A DNA stretch of 64,000 nucleotides from Neomicrococcus aestuarii (lineage in GTDB: Bacteria > Actinomycetota > Actinomycetes > Actinomycetales > Micrococcaceae): contig NZ_JACHDR010000001.1 of NCBI RefSeq assembly GCF_014201135.1, positions 1,922,001 through 1,986,000 of the forward strand, written 5' to 3'. The notes under the pieces were generated by a model that was not told where the DNA came from, did no database searches, and saw only the letters and a program-made list of their open reading frames with translations. The stretch's first letter is position 1. The number at the start of each line of letters is the position of its first letter. A program made the position numbers and the translations under genes. Below are positions 42,220-49,785 of this stretch, in pieces.

Positions 42220-42270
42220 GCTGTAGTGAAATGGCCTCACTTCGGGGCGGAGCTGTAGTGAAATGGCCTC
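42220..42270. repeat. tandem 19-bp direct repeat before FMN reductase
   Basis: GCTGTAGTGAAATGGCCTC occurs at 42220-42238 and 42252-42270, a 32-base period, in the 150 bases between the IS30 end and the FMN reductase gene. It could be a paired regulator site or duplication debris. Confidence 0.6.
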
Positions 42271-42326
42271 GCATCATTCACTAGGCTGGGACGAGTTGTT
42301 ATTGGCGTCACATCTAGGAGGAAGCC

Positions 42327-42917
42327 ATGACGGAAACTCAGGCCGCCACCATCCGTGTCATCATTGCGAGCACGCGCCCTGTGCGCGTTGGTCCGCAGAT
42401 CGCGGACGAGGTCGTCAGGATCATCGGCGAAAACCCGCAGGTCAACGTGGAAGTGACGGACCTCAAGGAGCTGAATCTGCCGTTCTTGGACGAGCCTGAG
42501 ATGCCGGCGCTCGGCAACTACGTGCACGAGCACACGAAAAATTGGAGCGGCCTCATTAAGGCGAGCGACGCCGTCGTCATTGTCACCGCCGAATATAACT
42601 GGGGCTACCCCGCAAGCCTCAAAAATGCCATCGACTATCTCTATTCAGAGTGGCGCAAGAAGCCAATTCTGTTGGTGAGCTACGGTGCTAAGGGCGGCTC
42701 GAAGGCTGCCGAGCAGTTGCGCCAGGTGCTGGGCCGTATTCGCGCGAACGTGCTGGAGACGGGAATTCAGATTCCGCTCAGTAGCGAGGTTGACTACGGC
42801 AAAGATAATTTACTGAACGACGCCGCAGCTGTTGTCGGCGCGCACGCTCGGGACATTACGGCCGCCGTGGGCGAGCTGGTAGCTGCTGCTCAAGGGCAGG
42901 CTGAAGCCAAAGTCTAA
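42327..42917 (+). CDS. NADPH-dependent FMN reductase
   Basis: A 196-residue flavodoxin-fold reductase. The phosphate-binding loop is IIASTRPVRVGPQI, and VTAEYNWGYPASLKNAIDYLYSEW and LLVSYGAKGGSKAAEQLRQVL complete the family pattern. It reduces FMN, quinones or azo compounds with NAD(P)H. The AGGAGGAAG ribosome site is excellent. It is convergent with the CstR gene. Confidence 0.92.
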   Translation: MTETQAATIRVIIASTRPVRVGPQIADEVVRIIGENPQVNVEVTDLKELNLPFLDEPEMPALGNYVHEHTKNWSGLIKASDAVVIVTAEYNWGYPASLKNAIDYLYSEWRKKPILLVSYGAKGGSKAAEQLRQVLGRIRANVLETGIQIPLSSEVDYGKDNLLNDAAAVVGAHARDITAAVGELVAAAQGQAEAKV

Positions 42918-42930
42918 GTTCAGGCATGAC

Positions 42931-42960
42931 GCCTGGCCGGGCGCGAAGCCTAGGCCAGGC
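42931..42960. terminator. bidirectional terminator-like hairpin
   Basis: GCCTGGCC and GGCCAGGC pair over eight bases between the convergent FMN reductase and CstR genes; the right arm overlaps the last CstR codons. Confidence 0.5.
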
Positions 42961-43207
42961 TCATGAACATCTTTTCGAGATCCTTAGGGTCTACATCCGA
43001 ATTCTCATCCGTCAAGCATTGCTGAAGTCCGCTGGCAATAATCGCAAAGCCGGCGCGATCCACGGCCTTCGATACGGCGGATAGCTGCGTAATGACGTCT
43101 TGGCATTCGCGGCCCTCTTCGAGCATGCGAATCACTGCGCCCATTTGACCTTGTGCGCGCTTGAGCCGGTTGATGATCGGCTTCATGTCTTCGGTATTGA
43201 GTTCCAT
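42950..43207 (-). CDS. cstR: CstR-like persulfide-sensing repressor
   Basis: An 85-residue all-helical CsoR-family repressor. Cys35 (GRECQDVITQLSAV) and Cys64 (SGLQQCLTDE) are conserved, but the residue four before Cys64, a His ligand in copper-sensing CsoR, is Gly60. That dithiol pattern without the His is typical of CstR, which senses per- and polysulfides by cross-linking its two Cys. It is divergent from a persulfide dioxygenase/rhodanese gene across three CsoR-like operators. Start at 43207 has GGAGAG upstream; a longer reading to 43267 would reach the first operator. Confidence 0.88.
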   Translation of the reverse strand: MELNTEDMKPIINRLKRAQGQMGAVIRMLEEGRECQDVITQLSAVSKAVDRAGFAIIASGLQQCLTDENSDVDPKDLEKMFMSLA

Positions 43208-43269
43208 GACTCTCCTTTGTTGCGCACTCTGTTGCGTCGCGCGGTAGTGCGCTGATTTAAGATTCAACT

Positions 43270-43343
43270 ATACCCCCCGGGGTAACTTGACGTATACCCA
43301 TGGGGGTATTTACTATGAAATCAACGGATACCCCCTCAGGTAT
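43270..43343. promoter_or_regulatory. three tandem CstR/CsoR operators
   Basis: ATACCCCCCGGGGTA (43270-43284), ATACCCATGGGGGTAT (43294-43309) and ATACCCCCTCAGGTAT (43328-43343) lie in the 163-base divergent region between cstR and the dioxygenase gene. The first two are near-perfect dyads. Confidence 0.82.
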
Positions 43344-43370
43344 TTCAACGACAGAGAACGGGGACAAGGA

Positions 43371-44807
43371 ATGCTTCTTGAACGAATCTACGAAGAAGGC
43401 CTAGCTCAGGCCAGCTACCTTGTGGGCTGTCAGCGCCAAGGCAAAGCATTGGTCGTTGACCCACGACGCGACATCCAGATCTATCTGGACCTCGCCGCCA
43501 AGCACGGCCTGACCATCACTCACGTGACGGAAACTCACATTCACGCGGACTTCTTGTCCGGATCTCGCGAACTCGCGGCAGCTACCGGAGCTGAGCTCCT
43601 GGTCTCCGGCGAAGGCGGAGCGGACTGGCAGTACGGCTTCGACGCCACGCGCTTAATGCACCAAGACACCTTCGCGCTGGGCAACATCACCGTGCAGGCA
43701 CTGCACACCCCGGGCCACACGCCCGAGCACTTGTCCTACTTGATCACGGACGGCGCTGTCACGGATCAGCCAGGCTACTTGCTCTCGGGTGACTTCGTCT
43801 TCGCTGGCGATGTGGGACGCCCCGACCTCCTTGACGAGGCCGCCGGGGGAGTGGACACCCGCTTCGGTGGCGCACAGGCCCTCTTCCAGAGCCTCAAGAA
43901 CGTCTTCTTGGCGCTACCGGATCACGTCCAGGTTCACCCGGGCCACGGCGCCGGCAGCCCGTGCGGCAAGGCGCTTGGCGCTATCCCGTCCAGCACGGTT
44001 GGTTACGAACGCTTGTTTGCGTGGTGGGCACCGTTCATGAAGGACGACGACGCCGCAGCCTTCACCGACGCTCTGCTTGCGGGGCAGCCGGATGCGCACG
44101 CGTATTTTGCTCGCATGAAGCGCCAGAACAAGCAGGGTCCAGCGATCCTCGGTGAGCTTGCCGAAATGCGCGAGCTCACGGATTCCCAAGTCACTGATGA
44201 ACTGGCTGCTGATCAGGCGATTTTCATCGACACGCGTTCGCAGGCCGAAGTGCATGAGGGAACCGTTGTTGGTTCGCTCAACGTGCCAGCAGGAAACTCT
44301 GCGAGCAACTACGCCGCGTGGGTGATTGATCCTGAAGAAGAGGATCGTGACCTCATTGTCCTGGCTCCGTCGCAAGCGGCGGCCGAGACCTTCCGCGATG
44401 CACTGCTTCGCGTAGGCATCGACGGCGCTAATGCATGGACTGCGAGCATTGACGGGCTCGAGCAGTACATCCCGGAAATGATCACTCCAGAAGAGTTCAT
44501 TGAAGCCCGCGAGTCCGGAGACGGCGAGCTCGCTGAGTTGCCGTTGATCGATGTGCGCTCCAAGAACGAGTTCGCTGAAGGCACCATCCCAGGAGCTCAG
44601 CAGCTCTCGGGCGGGTCGGCCATGTGGCGCCTCGACGAATTGCCAGCAAAGAGCATCATCACCTTCTGCCAGTCCGGAGTGCGTAACTCCGTGGTGGCAA
44701 GTGGATTGCGCCGGGCCGGCTACAGCGTGGTGGAACTTGAAGGCAGCTATGCCGGATGGTTCGCCGCTCAACAGCGAAACCAGCAACGGACTTCGCAGCA
44801 CGCGTAG
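43371..44807 (+). CDS. persulfide dioxygenase-rhodanese fusion (CstB-like)
   Basis: A 478-residue protein with an N-terminal metallo-beta-lactamase domain (THIHADFLSG, TPGHTPEHLSYL, GDFVFAGDVGRPDL, HPGHGAGSPCG) that is an ETHE1-type persulfide dioxygenase. Two rhodanese domains follow: a first without an evident active Cys (IFIDTRSQAEVHEGTVVG) and a last with Cys in TFCQSGVRNSVVA. It oxidises protein or low-molecular-weight persulfides to sulfite, or thiosulfate after sulfur transfer. Start at 43371 is preferred because the earlier in-frame ATG at 43287 would translate the operators. Control by CstR is strongly suggested. Confidence 0.92.
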   Translation: MLLERIYEEGLAQASYLVGCQRQGKALVVDPRRDIQIYLDLAAKHGLTITHVTETHIHADFLSGSRELAAATGAELLVSGEGGADWQYGFDATRLMHQDTFALGNITVQALHTPGHTPEHLSYLITDGAVTDQPGYLLSGDFVFAGDVGRPDLLDEAAGGVDTRFGGAQALFQSLKNVFLALPDHVQVHPGHGAGSPCGKALGAIPSSTVGYERLFAWWAPFMKDDDAAAFTDALLAGQPDAHAYFARMKRQNKQGPAILGELAEMRELTDSQVTDELAADQAIFIDTRSQAEVHEGTVVGSLNVPAGNSASNYAAWVIDPEEEDRDLIVLAPSQAAAETFRDALLRVGIDGANAWTASIDGLEQYIPEMITPEEFIEARESGDGELAELPLIDVRSKNEFAEGTIPGAQQLSGGSAMWRLDELPAKSIITFCQSGVRNSVVASGLRRAGYSVVELEGSYAGWFAAQQRNQQRTSQHA

Positions 44808-44862
44808 TCATCATCGAATTTCCTCATCACCACAACAAAAATCATCGTAGGGAGAAACCAAT

Positions 44863-45039
44863 ATGTGCAGAGCAGTATCTTGCAAGAAGTGCGGAAAGAC
44901 CACTTGGGCTGGCTGCGGCCAGCACGTGGATGACGTCATGCGCCACATCCCGAAGAACGATCGTTGCCCAGGACATGACAACGATCCGAAGGAAACCTCC
45001 ACCGGAGGCGGCTTCTTCGCGAAGCTCTTTGGCCGCTAA
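44863..45039 (+). CDS. small Cys4 zinc-ribbon protein
   Basis: A 58-residue protein beginning MCRAVSCKKCGKTTWAGCGQ and containing HVDDVMRHIPKNDRCPGH, with six Cys and three His suited to one or two zinc sites, then a Gly-rich tail ending FFAKLFGR. Close relatives are common short hypothetical proteins in actinobacteria. It lies 55 bases after the persulfide dioxygenase gene, with GGGAG upstream, and may be co-transcribed with it. The thiol-rich make-up would suit a redox or sulfur-handling role, but that is inference. Confidence 0.8.
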   Translation: MCRAVSCKKCGKTTWAGCGQHVDDVMRHIPKNDRCPGHDNDPKETSTGGGFFAKLFGR

Positions 45040-45044
45040 AAGCT

Positions 45045-45178
45045 AGGTGCCAGCCAGACCGCTTGTGGTGGATCCCCCGCTGGCTGGCACCTCACCTTCC
45101 GGTGCTCGGCGCACCGGAAATATCAACTGAATAGTAAGGCAAGGGCCGGGAGAGATTAGTCACCTCTCCCGGCCCTTG
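45045..45178. terminator. three successive strong hairpins
   Basis: 45045-45092 has a perfect 13-bp stem (AGGTGCCAGCCAG arms), 45097-45119 a 9-bp stem (TTCCGGTGC arms), and 45140-45178 a perfect 15-bp stem with a 9-base loop (CAAGGGCCGGGAGAG arms). The first probably ends the preceding transcript. The last is 36 bases before the MFS start and could be an attenuator. Confidence 0.65.
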
Positions 45179-45214
45179 TATGTTCAAGAGCGCCGAAAAA
45201 TTCTAGGATGGCGC

Positions 45215-46468
45215 GTGACCCAAAATCCCGCACCCGATGACCAGCCCACAGCTACATCCCCGAACACCACGGTTTCTGCGCCCAAACTGTATGGCAAGAA
45301 ATTGTTCTGGGCGGTCTTCGCGCTCGCGATGGGTGGCTTCGGAATTGGCGCCACCGAGTTCACCATTATGGGACTCGTTCAAGAAGGCGCTTTGGATCTG
45401 GGTGTCTCGCTTCCGGCGATGGGCGTTCTGATCAGTGCGTACGCGCTCGGTGTGGTGGTGGGTGCTCCTATCCTCACGGCGATGCTCGCGAAAGCACCTC
45501 GCAAGAATGCCGTCATGTGGCTCATGTTGGCGTTCACCGTCTTCAACGCCTTGTCCTTCTTTGCTCCCACCTACGAACTGGTGGTGGTGAGCCGTTTCTT
45601 GGCCGGTCTTCCGCACGGTGCTTACTTCGGTCTGGCCGCCTTGTTGGCTGCGTCCTACGTAGCTCCCACGAAGCGCGGTAGTGCGATCGCCTGGGTCATG
45701 ATGGGCCTGTCCGTCGCAAACGTGGTGGGCGTCCCGCTGATCACTTGGTTGGGTCAGACCATCGGCTGGCGCTGGATGTTCGCCTCCGTGGCGATCGTCG
45801 GCGCACTCACCTTGGTGCTCATCACGATCTTCGTTCCACCCGTCGCCGCGCCCAAGGATGCATCGGTTCGGACCGAACTCACGGCCCTCAAGAACGGCCA
45901 GGTCTGGATGGCGATCGCCACCGGCGTCGTGGGATTTGGTGGGTTCTTCGCGATGTATTCCTACATTTCCCCGATCGCCACGGACGTCGCCGGCATCCCG
46001 CTACAGACGGTCCCCGTGATCCTGGCGCTCTATGGCGTGGGCATGGTGATCGGTAACGGCGTGGGCGGCAAGCTCTCTGACGTCTCCGTTATCAAGACCA
46101 TCGTGTGGTGCTGCATCGTGATGATCGTGCTGCAATTGGCCTTCGGCTTCACAGCGCACATCCCGTGGCTCGTCTTCGTGTGGGTGCCGCTACTGGGCAT
46201 TGCAGGCTCTGCCTTGGTCCCATCGCTTCAAGCACTGCTCATGGACTCGGCCCCGAAGGCTCAGGCCCTCGCAGCGAGCTTGAACCACTCGAGCCTCAAC
46301 ACCGCCAACGCCCTCGGTGCACTCCTTGGTGCAGCCGTTTTGGACGCCGGATTCGGCCTACGCGCCCCGATGTTCTTGGGTGCCGCGCTCGCAGTCCTTG
46401 GCCTGATCCTGGCGCTGATCACCGGCATGCGCCAACGCAAGATCGATGCGGCTTCAGCCAACTCGTAA
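45215..46468 (+). CDS. MFS transporter, DHA1/AraJ-like
   Basis: A 417-residue transporter with 12 predicted helices (KKLFWAVFALAMGGFGIGATEFTIMGLV to AALAVLGLILALITG). GATEFTIMGLV and the helix 4-5 region SRFLAGLPHGAYFGLAALLA are typical of the AraJ/YdhP/Cmx group of sugar or drug exporters. Start GTG 45215 with AGGATGG upstream is preferred over a longer reading that would start inside the 45140-45178 hairpin. The substrate is unknown. It converges with the fic gene, ending eight bases away. Confidence 0.88.
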   Translation: MTQNPAPDDQPTATSPNTTVSAPKLYGKKLFWAVFALAMGGFGIGATEFTIMGLVQEGALDLGVSLPAMGVLISAYALGVVVGAPILTAMLAKAPRKNAVMWLMLAFTVFNALSFFAPTYELVVVSRFLAGLPHGAYFGLAALLAASYVAPTKRGSAIAWVMMGLSVANVVGVPLITWLGQTIGWRWMFASVAIVGALTLVLITIFVPPVAAPKDASVRTELTALKNGQVWMAIATGVVGFGGFFAMYSYISPIATDVAGIPLQTVPVILALYGVGMVIGNGVGGKLSDVSVIKTIVWCCIVMIVLQLAFGFTAHIPWLVFVWVPLLGIAGSALVPSLQALLMDSAPKAQALAASLNHSSLNTANALGALLGAAVLDAGFGLRAPMFLGAALAVLGLILALITGMRQRKIDAASANS

Positions 46469-46476
46469 TTGCGGCG

Positions 46477-47586
46477 CTAATTACGACGACGCCGCGCCCG
46501 GTCCCCAAAAGCGTCTAGGGCCGCTAAAATTTCCGGTGCTTGCCACAAGCGATTTCGTCTTCCGGCGCTGATTTGGCTCAGCACCCCGGCATCTACAAGC
46601 CGATCAATGGCATGTCCCGCTGTGACCACACTGACGTTCAATTGGTGGGCGACGGTCTGGGCATCGATGACGGGTTGGCGGAGTAGGTACTTTTTGAGCA
46701 AGTGCACCGATGAATGACGCCTCGCTTGAACTTCTTCGTCCCAACGGGCCGCAGCATATTGGATATCGTTCACCAGCTGACGACCATTCTGAACAGCGGC
46801 AAAGGACGCGTCGGCTAAGGAACTAACGATCGCGTCCGGGTTACCTTTGCGATATTCCGTAAGCGCTGAGAAGTAGTCGTCGATGTTGTGCAGGAGCCCG
46901 GCTGATACCGGGACGGTGACGTTTTGCGTGAGCCGTCCGTGTCGGAGCATCCCCTGGAGCAGGGCGCGACCAGTACGACCGTTGCCGTCGGGAAACGGGT
47001 GAATGGTTTCAAATTGGGCGTGAGCAATTGCTGCTTGTATCAGCACAGGAATATCCGTGCGTTCGGCGAAGGAAACAAGATCACTCATGAGTTCAGGCAC
47101 ACGAGACTGATGAGGTGGGACGAACTTCGCATCGTGAGGAGAGATGCTTCCGCCGCCGATCCAAACCTGTTGGTCGCGCCAGTGGCCTGTGAAATCCGGA
47201 GCAGATTCGTGAAGTAAGGCATCGTGCATCGCGATGATGGACGCCTCGTTCAATTGATCTGACTTCGCGATAGCGGCCTTCATTGCGCGAACGTTTGCAA
47301 CAACCAGCTGTGCATTTCCAGACTTAGATTGTCCGATTTCAGCAAGGGCAAGTTGTTTTGCGCTGGAAGTTAGGTTTTCCACTTCCGAACTGGAAGCCGA
47401 TTCACTCCGCAACAAGATGGACGCAAAGGGCGCCGCAATGGTGCCGACCTCAGCGTCGAACCGCGCCAGTTCTTGGCTAGCGTCGTCAGCCAGCGCGATT
47501 GTCTCCGAAGGAAGGCTCACCTGAAGGTCGGAAATGAAAGGTGGGACGGCGGCTTGGTAATCACCTCGGGCAAGCGGGTGACTCAC
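46477..47586 (-). CDS. Fic protein with inhibitory helix and C-terminal HTH
   Basis: A 369-residue Fic/DOC enzyme that probably AMPylates a target. The active loop HPFPDGNGRTGR (~196-207) is perfect. The N-terminal inhibitory motif SSEVEN (~66-71) marks a class II, self-inhibited Fic, so no separate antitoxin is needed. The last ~80 residues form a winged-helix domain (IDAQTVAHQLNVSVVTAGHAIDRLVDAGVL), as in Fic proteins that also bind DNA. GTG at 47586 has AAAGGA six bases upstream; an ATG at 47613 would lie in the palindrome. A 15-bp perfect inverted repeat immediately upstream is a likely self-operator. Confidence 0.9.
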   Translation of the reverse strand: MSHPLARGDYQAAVPPFISDLQVSLPSETIALADDASQELARFDAEVGTIAAPFASILLRSESASSSEVENLTSSAKQLALAEIGQSKSGNAQLVVANVRAMKAAIAKSDQLNEASIIAMHDALLHESAPDFTGHWRDQQVWIGGGSISPHDAKFVPPHQSRVPELMSDLVSFAERTDIPVLIQAAIAHAQFETIHPFPDGNGRTGRALLQGMLRHGRLTQNVTVPVSAGLLHNIDDYFSALTEYRKGNPDAIVSSLADASFAAVQNGRQLVNDIQYAAARWDEEVQARRHSSVHLLKKYLLRQPVIDAQTVAHQLNVSVVTAGHAIDRLVDAGVLSQISAGRRNRLWQAPEILAALDAFGDRARRRRN

Positions 47587-47609
47587 GATTATCCTTTGCC
47601 ATGAGATCA

Positions 47610-47645
47610 CCATACCAAAGGCTATTCGATTAGCCTTTGGTATGG
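47610..47645. promoter_or_regulatory. 15-bp perfect inverted repeat before fic
   Basis: CCATACCAAAGGCTA (47610-47624) and TAGCCTTTGGTATGG (47631-47645) flank TTCGAT, starting 24 bases upstream of the fic GTG. The Fic protein carries its own DNA-binding domain, so autoregulation is likely. Confidence 0.75.
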
Positions 47646-47702
47646 ACCTGGCTGGCTATCACTTATTCTCTTGGTCGGGCCGAAGATTCTTGTGTCCGAA
47701 GA

Positions 47703-49019
47703 CTAGGAATTGGGGCGAGCTGCGGCGTCGTCGTTCTTGATCTCATCCGCTTTCACGCCGGTGCCGCCCATCTGAGCGAGCATCAACAAATCCGCGTTAG
47801 AACGCGGGCGCGAATCCTGCGGCTTGGAGGAGATGAGGGCATTGATCCAGCGGGCGCTCGGATCGGCATCCACCAGGAGGGCCTTGAGCAAGAGGGTTGC
47901 CGGCAACGCGATCAACGCGCCCAGCCAGCCCAAGATGATCACCCAGAACATCAAAGACAAGAAGGACACGGTTGGCGTCACGCCCACGGATTCGCCCGTG
48001 AACTTGGGCTGAATGATGGATTGCACGGTGAAGTTTAGGACGCTGTAGGAGATGATCACAGCGAGCGCCGGAACCCAGCCGCCGTCCAAGAGTGCCAAGA
48101 GCGCTGGCGGCACTAGGCCAATGACGAAGCCGATGTTCGGAATGTAGTTGGTGATGAACGCGAGCACGCCCCACACCCACACCAAGTGCACGCCAATGAT
48201 GCCCAGCACCATCACATCGAGCACGGCCACGATGAGGCCGAAGATGGTGGTGACCACCCAGTAGCGTCGGACGCCGTGGGCGAAGTCAATGAGCGCGCCG
48301 GCGATGTGTGGGCGATCCTCGGCAACGCGGGTGAGGCGGCGGATGATACTCGCCGAATCCATCGAGAAGAAGAAGACGCCCATGACCAGTGTCGCGAGCA
48401 TCGAAAGGATGCCGGTGACGTTGCTCAGGATCGGCGTCACGAGGCTCATAAGGTTGCCCGCGGTGATGCCTTGCAGGCTGGACTGAACCATGGAGTTGGA
48501 GATGCCGAGGCTCTCAAGCCACGCGTAAATGTCATTTACGAGCCGCATGAACTGCGTGTTGTACTGCGGAAGCTCGCGGATCAGCTCGGTCACGGACCAC
48601 ACGGCCAGCGCCACGAAGAGGCCCAGCACCAGCAACACCACCACCAGGGCAATCGCGGCGGCCACGTGTCGTTGAATCTTGGTGGCGAGCCAGCGCTGCA
48701 GCGGGTACACCACAATGAGCAGGTTCAGGCCCAAGAAGACTGGAGCAATGATGTCTTTCGCGCCCTGCACGGCGATCAAGATGATCAACAGTGCGGCGGC
48801 ACCAATGACGATGCTCAAGTAGCGTGGGATGCCCGGAATCGGCTTCGGTGCGTCAATCGGCACCACTGGCCCGTCGTCCGGATCCCGGAAAATCACGTCC
48901 CGAACGGTCAGATCTTTCGAGTCTGAACCGTCGGAATCTGACCCGTGCGCTACTGCAACGGTCTCTGGTACCGGTGCTGCGTCGTCGTACTGGTTATCAG
49001 TTCGTGAATTCTCACTCAC
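47703..49019 (-). CDS. AI-2E family transporter
   Basis: A 438-residue membrane protein of the AI-2E/PerM family with 7-8 helices. The central and C-terminal regions (YNTQFMRLVNDIYAWLESLG, WGVLAFITNYIPNIGFVIGLVPPALLALL, IQPKFTGESVGVTPTVSFLSLMFW) are diagnostic. Members include the Na+/H+ antiporter TtsA-like and autoinducer-2 exporters; the actual substrate is uncertain. The N-terminal ~70 residues are acidic and disordered. It is a single gene. Confidence 0.9.
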   Translation of the reverse strand: MSENSRTDNQYDDAAPVPETVAVAHGSDSDGSDSKDLTVRDVIFRDPDDGPVVPIDAPKPIPGIPRYLSIVIGAAALLIILIAVQGAKDIIAPVFLGLNLLIVVYPLQRWLATKIQRHVAAAIALVVVLLVLGLFVALAVWSVTELIRELPQYNTQFMRLVNDIYAWLESLGISNSMVQSSLQGITAGNLMSLVTPILSNVTGILSMLATLVMGVFFFSMDSASIIRRLTRVAEDRPHIAGALIDFAHGVRRYWVVTTIFGLIVAVLDVMVLGIIGVHLVWVWGVLAFITNYIPNIGFVIGLVPPALLALLDGGWVPALAVIISYSVLNFTVQSIIQPKFTGESVGVTPTVSFLSLMFWVIILGWLGALIALPATLLLKALLVDADPSARWINALISSKPQDSRPRSNADLLMLAQMGGTGVKADEIKNDDAAARPNS

Positions 49020-49092
49020 ACGCGCCCTCGTTCTTCTAGTCCCCCCAACAATGACTTCATTCTAAAACGCTGGGAGCAATCTAGATCACACG

Positions 49093-49785
49093 CTAGGCGC
49101 TGGGTCGGAAGCCCTCCACGTTGCGGCGCGGGCCCTGGACCAGGATCTCATCCTCAGCTTCGATGATGGTCTGCGGGGTAGCGGACTCCCACTTGCCATC
49201 AGCCGGACGGATCGCAGTGATGGTGATGCCGTGCGTCTTCCGCAGCTCGAGCACGCTCAGCGGGCGGTGCAACGCGAATTCCGGTGCGCGCGTGCGGACC
49301 AGCACGAAGTCCTGACCCAAATCGATGTAGTCAATGATGCCGCCGGAAATCAGGTGAGCTACACGTCGGCCCATGTCATTCTCCGGACGCACCACATGGC
49401 TGACGCCGAGCTGCCCCAGGATCTCTGCGTGCGGCTCGCTAATAGCCTTCGCCCAGATGGCCGGCTTGTTGAACTTGAGCAAGCGGGACGCGGTCAGGAT
49501 GCTCGCCTCGATGTCCGAGCCGATGCCCACAATGGCGACGTCGAGCTCGTGGACGCCGAGCTGGCGCAGCACTTCCTCGCGCGTGGAATCGGCGCGCACC
49601 ACGTGGGTGAGGATGCCGTTGAAGCTCTGCACGGTGTCTTCGCGGGCGTCGATGCCCAAGACCTCGACGCCAAGGGATTCCAGCTCCACCGCGAGGGCGC
49701 CGCCGAAACGGCCCAAGCCAATGACGGCCACCGTGCGCAAGGCATGGGTTTCCGATGAACCAAAGAATTTGCGTGAGTTAGCCAA
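49093..49785 (-). CDS. ktrA: potassium channel regulatory subunit KtrA
   Basis: A 230-residue RCK protein. The Rossmann TrkA-N domain (VAVIGLGRFGGALAVELESLGVEVLGID) binds NAD(H)/ATP/ADP, and the C-terminal TrkA-C domain (~145-225, YIDLGQDFVLVRTRAPEFALHRPLSVLELRKTHGITI) is the one that can bind c-di-AMP in other Gram-positives. It forms the octameric gating ring of the K+ transporter. It overlaps ktrB by eight bases. The presence of a c-di-AMP riboswitch elsewhere in the window supports signalling by that nucleotide in this organism. Confidence 0.92.
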   Translation of the reverse strand: MANSRKFFGSSETHALRTVAVIGLGRFGGALAVELESLGVEVLGIDAREDTVQSFNGILTHVVRADSTREEVLRQLGVHELDVAIVGIGSDIEASILTASRLLKFNKPAIWAKAISEPHAEILGQLGVSHVVRPENDMGRRVAHLISGGIIDYIDLGQDFVLVRTRAPEFALHRPLSVLELRKTHGITITAIRPADGKWESATPQTIIEAEDEILVQGPRRNVEGFRPSA

